Part shown: one piece after another, positions 1 to 5,197 of the stretch | How positions within the stretch are numbered: the stretch's first letter is position 1 | Layout: every line of letters begins with the position of its first letter | DNA from: Candidatus Falkowbacteria bacterium CG10_big_fil_rev_8_21_14_0_10_43_11 | GTDB lineage: Bacteria; Patescibacteriota; Patescibacteriia; Patescibacteriales; XYC2-FULL-47-12 | DNA: 16,331 nucleotides | Assembly (NCBI GenBank): GCA_002778635.1 | Contig: PFAS01000023.1 | Coordinates: 1 to 16,331, forward strand | Direction: 5' to 3' | Translations under genes and position numbers: made by a program | The notes under the pieces: model-generated | Told to the model about the DNA's origin: nothing | What the model saw: the letters and a program-made list of their open reading frames with translations, nothing else | Database searches by the model: none

Positions 1-2
1 AA

Positions 3-482
3 AAATCGGGTTTTACTAATATTCCTAGTGCTAGCGGTACTGCTTTGGGCAAACTGTTCGCCGGGCGTCAAGGATACCAATGTTTGCCGGACGCCGCCAT
101 CCAGGCTTTTGAAAACGGTTTTACCATCAGCGAAAAAACTTCAATTGATACCGAGCTTTGGATTATCAGCAAACAAATAGAAAACGAAATGAAATTTAAA
201 GATAACCGGGTCGCCGACAAATGCTTTATTGATTTATTGGAGTACGCCGTTTACTTGTTTAAAGGCGACCGCGGCTTGCTTGATGTTTTAACCAGAGTCG
301 CCGCGTCGCACCTGCGCAAATACGACTTGATTATCTATGTTCCGGCGGGCGAATTTCCGATTGAAGACAACGGCATCCGCTCCTTGGACCTAAAATTCCA
401 ACTAGCCATTGATCGGTTGATAGTAGCGATTATGGAAAAATATAAAATTTCTTACGATCGTCTGACCGGCAATAAGGAATAA
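3..482 (+). CDS. AAA_28 (NadR/Ttd14-like) ATPase family protein, N-terminus cut by the window
   Basis: The reading frame is open from the window edge, and the first visible codons already lie in the family's P-loop region, so the true start is upstream. A TTG at 45 exists but would delete that region. Family landmarks are visible: the N-terminal GFTNIPSASGTAL segment where a Walker A loop is expected, a VADKCFIDLLEYA segment where the family usually has a D-R-...-D...Y motif, YDLIIYVP as the strand before the lid, and GIRSLDLKFQLAIDRLI as the C-terminal helix. Members of this fold are small P-loop kinases or nucleotide-binding proteins. Here the GxxxxGK[ST] signature reads N-I-P-S-A-S-G-T, so the lysine and both glycines of the motif are displaced or lost and nucleotide binding is doubtful. 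It is the only plus-strand protein gene and converges with the polymerase gene about 40 bp away. Family assignment is fairly confident; substrate is unknown. Confidence 0.7.
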   Translation, partial: KSGFTNIPSASGTALGKLFAGRQGYQCLPDAAIQAFENGFTISEKTSIDTELWIISKQIENEMKFKDNRVADKCFIDLLEYAVYLFKGDRGLLDVLTRVAASHLRKYDLIIYVPAGEFPIEDNGIRSLDLKFQLAIDRLIVAIMEKYKISYDRLTGNKE

Positions 483-521
483 AGGTTTAATCAAGCGATA
501 AAACTTTTGCGTTGAGTTTAA

Positions 522-2024
522 TTATTTCTTTAGCAAAATTGACAGCAAAACTACATATCCAATTCCCAATGGATGATTTAAGTAGGGGCTAAAAAAACTC
601 GTAGTCATAATCGTGACTAAACCAGCTAGTAAGGCGATATTTAATAATGATTGAAAATTGTCCCGAGTTCTCGGGATTGAAAATTGAAAATTTTTGATTC
701 CGTTGTAAAAAATCTTAACCAATAAAATTAAATAAACTGCTAATCCTAACAAACCTAACTTAAGCCATATATCAAGATATCCCCATTCAAACGCGTAAGT
801 AGTATATTCGCCGCTTGGATTTTGTTCCAAAACGCGCGGGTCCTGCGTTTTATAAGTAACGGTTGCGCCAAAGCCCTGCCCCAAAATCGGGGCTTGTTTT
901 ATTTTTTCCCACAACGGCGGCAATAAATTCCAGCGGCTGGACGCACCCGCTTCCCCGCTGATTGAACTGGCCCGTTCCGTCAGCAAACTTAAATCAAAAT
1001 TAGCCGTTGGCTTGGGATAAGGAAATTTGACGATAGCGAAAATCAAAAGAACGCTTAAAGCCGCAATGCTAAACAAAACGCTTACTTGCCAAAATAGCTC
1101 TTTCCAATTTTGTTTAAAATACAAGAAAAAAATAAAACAATAAAACAATAAACCGGCTGCCAAACCAATCCAAAAACTGCGAGAAAAACTAATTATTACT
1201 GCCGAAGTTGATAACAATATAGCAATGCAGCAATATAACAATTTCTTTTTATCCCCCGCTGACTTGAAATAAACTATCAATGAAGTAAATATCATCAGCG
1301 CTATCAACGCATAAATCTGGCTTTGAAAAAATATTCTGACAAAATCGCTTTCCATAACAGTGACTTCTCCCGCGCCAGTAATGCGAATCCAAGGATATAA
1401 TTCATAAAGAGCAATAATTAAATTATGAGAAAAAGCAAAAAGTAAAAATAAAGTCTCTAGGCATAACCAGATTACGGCCGCGCTAAAAACGGCAAATAAT
1501 TCTTGCCAAAATTTATTGCCGTTTTTCGACCGTTCGTTGAGCGCGTAAGCGAGCGGAAAAATTATTAACCAATAAAGCCAAGAGTTGGCGTCAAAAAAAA
1601 CATTGCTGAATTCATTGCCGTTAAAATAGCCGTTAACTATTCCCCACCCTATTGCTGCGCCCAACAAGATATAATATTGCCAAAAAGGCAGACGCAATTT
1701 TTCTATCGCGCCGGCAAGTCCTTGCTTGCTCCAAAGTATAATCAACTTAGCGAGCCAGACCGCCATCACGACTAAAAACAGCGCGATGCGGATGGAAATA
1801 ATAAAACCGCCCTGTTCAAAGTAAAATAAGTAACCTTTGGAGCCGATAAAAAGTTCGGCCAATAAAATCAACAAGCCGTATTCCAATTTTTGCAGCGATA
1901 ATATCAGGGCAATAATTAAAATCGTGAAGAAAGCTACTTGCCTTAATTCGGGAAACAAAAACTCGCTAAACGACAAAAGTTCGGCGAGAAAAATTAAGAG
2001 AAAATAAAGGCGAAATTTTTTCAT
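522..2024 (-). CDS. O-antigen polymerase/ligase-like membrane protein (Wzy_C family)
   Basis: A 500-residue protein made almost entirely of hydrophobic helices (I estimate about 11-13 membrane segments). A large extracytoplasmic loop sits at roughly residues 330-410, followed by two or three C-terminal helices. The SRSFWIGLAAGLLFY segment and the later loop with PILGQGFGAT...YTTYAFEWGYLDIWLKLGLLGL are typical of the O-antigen ligase/polymerase superfamily (PF04932). Such proteins transfer or polymerise undecaprenyl-diphosphate-linked glycans on the outer face of the membrane. As the last gene after a flippase and three glycosyltransferases, it is most likely the Wzy-type polymerase or the ligase of that pathway; sequence alone does not separate the two. 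Codons 447-459, in a loop before the final helices, are made of a palindromic repeat with flanking direct repeats. Its ATG has no Shine-Dalgarno sequence and follows a tandem-repeat spacer. Confidence 0.85.
   Translation of the reverse strand: MKKFRLYFLLIFLAELLSFSEFLFPELRQVAFFTILIIALILSLQKLEYGLLILLAELFIGSKGYLFYFEQGGFIISIRIALFLVVMAVWLAKLIILWSKQGLAGAIEKLRLPFWQYYILLGAAIGWGIVNGYFNGNEFSNVFFDANSWLYWLIIFPLAYALNERSKNGNKFWQELFAVFSAAVIWLCLETLFLLFAFSHNLIIALYELYPWIRITGAGEVTVMESDFVRIFFQSQIYALIALMIFTSLIVYFKSAGDKKKLLYCCIAILLSTSAVIISFSRSFWIGLAAGLLFYCFIFFLYFKQNWKELFWQVSVLFSIAALSVLLIFAIVKFPYPKPTANFDLSLLTERASSISGEAGASSRWNLLPPLWEKIKQAPILGQGFGATVTYKTQDPRVLEQNPSGEYTTYAFEWGYLDIWLKLGLLGLAVYLILLVKIFYNGIKNFQFSIPRTRDNFQSLLNIALLAGLVTIMTTSFFSPYLNHPLGIGYVVLLSILLKK
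649..686. repeat. Palindromic micro-element with 12-bp flanking direct repeats inside the polymerase gene
   Basis: The 16-bp near-perfect palindrome TCCCGAGTTCTCGGGA occupies 661-676. It is bracketed by two exact copies of GATTGAAAATTG (649-660 and 675-686), the second overlapping the last two bases of the palindrome. The unit is read as protein in the host gene. A sibling with core CCCGAGTACTCGGG and flanking ACGAAT repeats lies in the spacer at 6652-6677. Confidence 0.75.
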
Positions 2025-2028
2025 AAAG

Positions 2029-2076
2029 GTCTTAAGACATAAATCTTAAGTCTTAAGTCTTACGACTTATGACTTA
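2029..2076. repeat. Tandem CTTAAGT-type micro-repeat between the polymerase and GT2 genes
   Basis: The whole spacer consists of variants of a 7-8 bp unit (CTTAAGT, CTTAAGA, CTTACGA, CTTATGA). It runs into the stop codon of the GT2 gene at 2074-2076. The 13-mer TAAGTCTTAAGTC at 2047-2059 recurs exactly inside the GT4 coding sequence at 4502-4514, so this is one dispersed repeat family found both between and within genes. Confidence 0.75.
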
Positions 2077-2952
2077 CAATTTTGATTGAGTGTGCGGCTT
2101 AAACCTAAATAATTGCGCTATCCATGCCAAAACCAAACTATCAATACTCGCGAGCCGCAAAATAAACCACGCAAACTTTGAATGGTACTTTTTAAAATAA
2201 ATGAGCAGGCCGCGGTTAAAACGCCGCTGTTTGGCAAAACTTAACTGCTGGGCAAAACTCCTGCCTTCGTAATGAATAACGCGGCTAATCGGCGTATAAA
2301 CGATTTTTTCGCCCAAACTGCGCAGCCGTTTGCACAAATCTATGTCTTCCCACCAGATAAAATAGTCTTCTGACCAGCCGCCGATTTTTTTCATTATTTC
2401 GCGGCGCGTAAAAATAAAAGCGCCCATCACCTGTTCCACTTCCTGCTCGCGGCCGTATTCAAAATTTTTAGCCAGATATTTTTTAAAAAACCGCGGTTGC
2501 CAAATATGCTGAAATTTATACAAGAGCCACCATTGCGACCAAAAAGTCGGGTTATGCTTAATGTTTGGCTGGCGATGCCCGTCGCCGTATTGCAATTGGC
2601 AAACGCAGGCGGCAACGCCGGGCCGCGCCTCCAAATAATGGAACAATAGGCGCGGCGTATTTTCCACCATTTCCATATCCGGATTCATGAAAAGAGCATA
2701 TTTGCCCTGCGCGATTTTCAGCCCCTGATTGTTCGCTTTGGCAAAACCGGCGTTTTCCTGATTGAAAATCACCCGCAAATTTTGATGCGCAAAACTTAAA
2801 TCGTTTAACATTTGCACCGAACCGTCCGTGGAAAAATTATCAATGACGATTACTTCATAATCTAAGCCATGGGTAAAAATAAAAATAGACTGCAGACAGC
2901 GGTACAGCAGTTCTTTGACGTTCCAATTGACGATGATGATGGATAAGTCCAT
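2074..2952 (-). CDS. GT2-family glycosyltransferase (rhamnosyltransferase/WbbL-like)
   Basis: This 292-residue GT-A fold enzyme transfers a sugar from a nucleotide donor onto a lipid-linked glycan at the cytoplasmic face. The N-terminal nucleotide-binding strand reads SIIIVNWN (residues 4-11). It is followed by VIDNFSTDGS (36-45), the NAGFAKANNQG segment (67-77) typical of the WbbL-like branch, and MNPD (89-92) as the DxD-equivalent metal site. The C-terminal acceptor region has GAFIFTRRE and the conserved WWEDIDLCKRL (200-210), containing the probable catalytic acidic residues. A short hydrophobic stretch near residue 265 may give membrane association. Sugar specificity cannot be read from sequence. 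It sits between the second GT2 gene and the polymerase gene in the same direction. The start codon at 2952 is preceded by AT-rich sequence with no Shine-Dalgarno motif. Confidence 0.9.
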   Translation of the reverse strand: MDLSIIIVNWNVKELLYRCLQSIFIFTHGLDYEVIVIDNFSTDGSVQMLNDLSFAHQNLRVIFNQENAGFAKANNQGLKIAQGKYALFMNPDMEMVENTPRLLFHYLEARPGVAACVCQLQYGDGHRQPNIKHNPTFWSQWWLLYKFQHIWQPRFFKKYLAKNFEYGREQEVEQVMGAFIFTRREIMKKIGGWSEDYFIWWEDIDLCKRLRSLGEKIVYTPISRVIHYEGRSFAQQLSFAKQRRFNRGLLIYFKKYHSKFAWFILRLASIDSLVLAWIAQLFRFKPHTQSKL

Positions 2953-2959
2953 AATTTAT

Positions 2960-3040
2960 TGTCATTCCCGCGAAGGCGGGAATCCCGTTAAGAATAGCAA
3001 AACTAAAACTGACGAGATTCCCGCCTTCGCGGGAATGACA
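2960..3040. repeat. REP/MITE-like element: 25-bp perfect inverted repeats around a 31-bp centre
   Basis: Positions 2960-2984 and 3016-3040 are exact reverse complements. Each arm is itself a hairpin: ATTCCCGC and GCGGGAAT around a 4-base loop (GAAG or CTTC). The element fills nearly all of the spacer between the two GT2 genes. The GTCATTCCCGCG...GCGGGAATC motif resembles a REP-type repeat that I recall from many unrelated bacteria; that recollection was not checked by search. In RNA it would form either two small hairpins or one long one. Confidence 0.85.
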
Positions 3041-3043
3041 GTG

Positions 3044-3760
3044 TTAAAATATTTTATGTTTTTTCTTTATTATTTCCACCGCCTCCTTATATTTTTTTAC
3101 TTCTTTCATCCACGGCAACCAGCGATAAACAAACTTCGGCAGCCAATGCGACATCGTGCCGTGCGCCGTTTGCACCGTAAATAAAAATTCTGGGACCCAA
3201 ACGCCCGTATGCCCCTGTACAAGCATTGTCAGCCATAAATCCCAATCCTGCAAGCGCTTAATTTCCGCGTCCCACGAGACAAGATGCTCCCGCCTGATTA
3301 ACGAGGTGCTGTGAATATACGGCATTTGTTTTAATTTCTCCGCGTCAAACGGCCAAAGTTTAAACTTTTTTTTGCCAAAAATAAATGACGAATAAGCGTA
3401 ACTCACTTCCGGATTACTTTGCAAAGCATTACGCATCTTTTCTAACATCTCCGGCGCCGCGACAATGTCCGCGTCCCAAAATATAATAAACTCTCCCCTT
3501 GCCTCTTGCGCGCCGCGGTTGCGCGCCGCATTCGCGCCTTGGTTGTTTTGTTGGATAATTTTACATCTTATTTTTTTCTGCCAAAACTTATGTTTTAATT
3601 CTTCTAGTGTAACCGCCGTGTTATCCGTTGAGCCGTCATTAACAATAATAACTTCATAATTTTTGTATGTTTGACTTAAAATTGACGCCAAAGCCGCCCG
3701 AATTTCTTCAGCTTGGTTGTAAACGGGAATTATTATGGAAATAAGGTTATTTTGGGACAT
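3044..3760 (-). CDS. GT2-family glycosyltransferase (GT-A fold)
   Basis: I place the start at the ATG at 3760, giving 238 residues that begin MSQNNLISIIIPVYNQ, the standard opening of a GT2 domain. The frame is open upstream to a GTG at 3865. The extra 35 residues resemble no GT2 N-terminus, however, and would overlap a promoter and structured RNA on the other strand. Motifs are IIVNDGSTDN (38-47), the NQGANAARNRGA helix, FWDAD (94-98) as the metal-binding DxD, and RLQDWDLWLTML containing the acidic catalytic region. The C-terminus is rich in W, K and Y with no clear transmembrane helix. It probably adds one sugar during assembly of the repeat unit. No Shine-Dalgarno sequence is present. It is co-directional with the flippase and GT4 genes but separated from the GT4 gene by a 344-bp gap holding the RNA gene. 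Confidence 0.88.
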   Translation of the reverse strand: MSQNNLISIIIPVYNQAEEIRAALASILSQTYKNYEVIIVNDGSTDNTAVTLEELKHKFWQKKIRCKIIQQNNQGANAARNRGAQEARGEFIIFWDADIVAAPEMLEKMRNALQSNPEVSYAYSSFIFGKKKFKLWPFDAEKLKQMPYIHSTSLIRREHLVSWDAEIKRLQDWDLWLTMLVQGHTGVWVPEFLFTVQTAHGTMSHWLPKFVYRWLPWMKEVKKYKEAVEIIKKKHKIF

Positions 3761-3763
3761 AGA

Positions 3764-3792
3764 TTGACAAAAAAATAAAAAAATGCTAATAT
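3764..3792 (+). promoter_or_regulatory. Extended -10 sigma70-type promoter of the plus-strand RNA
   Basis: A consensus TTGACA at 3764-3769 is followed by exactly 17 bp and then TAATAT at 3787-3792, with TG one base upstream (TGCTAATAT), i.e. an extended -10. Transcription would begin near 3798-3800 on the plus strand. No protein gene lies downstream on that strand. The -35 box lies only a few bases outside the start codon of the divergent GT2 gene. Confidence 0.8.
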
Positions 3793-3797
3793 ATATC

Positions 3798-4056
3798 CAT
3801 AGATTTTTATCTAAATTTTGTTCTTTTTCTTTAATCCAGAGGGTGGAATCACAATTTGGTTTCACGAAAATCTATGGAGCGAAGTTTTAGAAATCGCTCG
3901 CAAACTTCAAAATCAGGAATGACAAAAGGAAAAGGATTATGGACACCAACCAAAATGTTTCCCGTCCGTCGATCGCCTAATCGAAAATTTAGGTCGTGCG
4001 CTAAGGCGTACCTAGGGTCGGCGGACACCAAGCTAGATAATTATCTAGCTTTTTAA
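3798..4056 (+). ncRNA. Candidate free-standing structured non-coding RNA of about 255 nt, family not recognised
   Basis: Bounded by a strong promoter and an intrinsic terminator on the plus strand, opposite to all neighbouring genes. I could pair by eye: a 5' stem 3797-3807 with 3867-3877 (11 perfect pairs, of which those from about 3799 would be in the RNA); a hairpin 3843-3850 with 3858-3865; GAGCGA 3877-3882 with UCGCUC 3894-3899; and GAAGUUU 3881-3887 with AAACUUC 3902-3908 (these last two interleave, so they form a pseudoknot or alternatives). A three-way junction is closed by 3964-3974 with 4016-4026 (11 pairs, two G-U) and holds hairpins 3976-3980/3989-3993 and 3996-4000/4007-4011. The 9-mer GGACACCAA occurs at 3941 and 4023. 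I see no tmRNA, RNase P, 6S or SRP landmarks. It could be a regulator, a retained mobile RNA or a very divergent known family. Confidence 0.65.
4031..4056 (+). terminator. Intrinsic terminator of the plus-strand RNA
   Basis: A perfect 20-bp palindrome at 4031-4050 folds as an 8-bp stem AGCTAGAT/ATCTAGCT with an AATT loop. It runs directly into TTTTTAATTTTT on the plus strand. On the minus strand the hairpin is followed by TGGTGTCC, not by Ts, so it would stop only the plus-strand transcript and let the minus-strand polysaccharide operon read through. Confidence 0.8.
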
Positions 4057-4104
4057 TTTTTAAAATATCTAATCTTAATATTCAATCTTTTTAACTTTTT
4101 ACTT

Positions 4105-5187
4105 TTAATTTTTAAACTCTATAAACTTTCTAACTTTATTAGCTTGATTTTTCCAATCAAATTGTCGTGTCCTTTCCCTCCCCCTCTCTCCTAACTTTTT
4201 CCGTAAACTTTCATCTTTACCTAATTTAATTATCGCCTGCGCGATTTCAGCAACACTTTCCGGATTAACTAATAGCCCGTTAACGCCGTCCTGCACAGCA
4301 TCCCGCACTCCCCCACTATTTCCGGCAATCACCGGCTTGCCGTGCGCGTTCGCCTCCAGATACACAATGCCAAATCCTTCAAAATCCCCGTCAATTTCCC
4401 GCGCTGGCATAATGAAAATGTCGCAGAGTTCATACCATGAGTTAACCTCTGAATCATCAGCATTGGTTATCAAAATCACATTATTCTTAAGTTTTAAGTC
4501 GTAAGTCTTAAGTCGTAAGTCTTCTAATAATTTTCCACCGCCTATTATCACATAAACCACCATTGGTATCTCCTCCCAAACCCGCGGCAACGCCGCCAGC
4601 ACTTTATCATAACCTTTGCGTTCCACTAAACGTCCGACTTGCAAGAGAATCAATTTATTATCCAAGTTATACTTCTTCCTCAACTCATTCTGAAATCTAA
4701 AATCTAAAATCTTAAATCTTAAATCTACTCCCGGATTAACAACCTCTATTTTGCTTTCATCAACAATCTCCCCCGCCAGCTTTGCCGCATAGCTATTCAC
4801 CGCTATTATTTTTTTCGCGCCAGCCAAAATCTTGCGCGCCAACTTTTTTTTCCGCGGCGTTTTTAAAGCAAAAGTTAAATCCATGCCGTGCAGGAAAACA
4901 ACATAATCAAACTTGATAAATTTCGCTAACAGCCACGCGACTGTGCCGAGCGGCAAAATCTGGCCGACCAACACGGTTTTAATTTTATCTTTTTTTATTG
5001 CCCGCCTTAGACGCCATAAGCTAATCAGCCAATGCGGCTGCAATAATTTTTTGCCAACCAAAACTTTTACTTCACCTTCGCCCCAGTATTTAACCAAATT
5101 GCCGTAGTAATTAGCCACGCCGCCAATATCAGGAGGATACTCTAAAGTAAATAGTAAAACATTATTATTTTGTTTTAATGTTTTCAT
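4105..5187 (-). CDS. GT4-family glycosyltransferase (GT-B fold)
   Basis: A 360-residue GT-B enzyme, the usual length. The N-terminal domain has the glycine-rich TLEYPPDIGGVANYYGNL segment (about 14-31) and FLHGMDL near residue 97. The C-terminal Rossmann domain starts at LILLQVGRLVERKGYDKV. The family's E-x7-E donor-binding motif is EGFGIVYLE (270-278), followed by HGKPVIAGNSGGVRDAV. It should transfer a sugar from a nucleotide donor to a lipid-linked acceptor in the cytoplasm. Two short stretches (about residues 154-166 and 222-234) are encoded by tandem micro-repeats of the same type found in spacers, giving alternating basic/hydrophobic sequence in surface positions. The first codons are also built from a dispersed 14-mer repeat (5171-5184). 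It lies 10 bp downstream of the flippase gene, so the two are surely co-transcribed. Confidence 0.92.
   Translation of the reverse strand: MKTLKQNNNVLLFTLEYPPDIGGVANYYGNLVKYWGEGEVKVLVGKKLLQPHWLISLWRLRRAIKKDKIKTVLVGQILPLGTVAWLLAKFIKFDYVVFLHGMDLTFALKTPRKKKLARKILAGAKKIIAVNSYAAKLAGEIVDESKIEVVNPGVDLRFKILDFRFQNELRKKYNLDNKLILLQVGRLVERKGYDKVLAALPRVWEEIPMVVYVIIGGGKLLEDLRLKTYDLKLKNNVILITNADDSEVNSWYELCDIFIMPAREIDGDFEGFGIVYLEANAHGKPVIAGNSGGVRDAVQDGVNGLLVNPESVAEIAQAIIKLGKDESLRKKLGERGRERTRQFDWKNQANKVRKFIEFKN
4486..4524. repeat. CTTAAGT-type tandem micro-repeat within the GT4 coding sequence
   Basis: Variants of TAAGTCTT and TAAGTCGT follow each other in this stretch, which encodes DLRLKTYDLKLK at about residues 222-234. 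The exact 13-mer TAAGTCTTAAGTC (4502-4514) is shared with the spacer repeat at 2047-2059. The reading frame and the expected length of the GT-B domain are both preserved. Confidence 0.7.
4690..4728. repeat. AAATCTAA/AAATCTTA tandem micro-repeat within the GT4 coding sequence
   Basis: Five consecutive variants of an 8-bp unit (AAATCTAA, AAATCTTA) encode LRFKILDFRFQ, about residues 154-166. This is the loop between the family's NPGVD motif and the LRKKY helix. The repeat is related in form to, but different in sequence from, the one at 4486-4524. Confidence 0.65.
5171..5184 (+). repeat. Dispersed 14-mer TGTTTTAATGTTTT, copy 1 of 3
   Basis: The exact 14-mer TGTTTTAATGTTTT is found here, at 6812-6825 (plus strand) and at 15834-15847 (minus strand). 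This copy overlaps the first codons of the GT4 gene. The others lie in spacers next to rpsI and the DUF11 protein gene. Confidence 0.6.
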
Positions 5188-5197
5188 TCTTTAATGT

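Noticed and set aside
483..521. Bidirectional terminator between the AAA_28 and polymerase genes
   Set aside because: Only a 5-bp AAACT/AGTTT pairing is present, with no clear T tract on either side.
3761..3865. Upstream extension of the second GT2 gene to a GTG at 3865
   Set aside because: The extra 35 residues are not part of a GT2 domain and would overlap the promoter and 5' stem of the plus-strand RNA. The ATG at 3760 gives the normal N-terminus.
3856..4056. Plus-strand 66-codon frame (TTG start) within the RNA candidate
   Set aside because: It uses a weak TTG start with no ribosome site, ends inside the terminator hairpin, resembles no protein and overlaps strong RNA pairing. A small basic protein read from the ATG at 3874 cannot be fully excluded.
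3798..4056. tmRNA, RNase P RNA, 6S RNA or SRP RNA
   Set aside because: I looked for the tmRNA 5' end and T-arm, the RNase P GAGGAAAGUCC box, the SRP apical loop and long end-to-end 6S pairing and found none. A highly divergent member cannot be excluded by eye.
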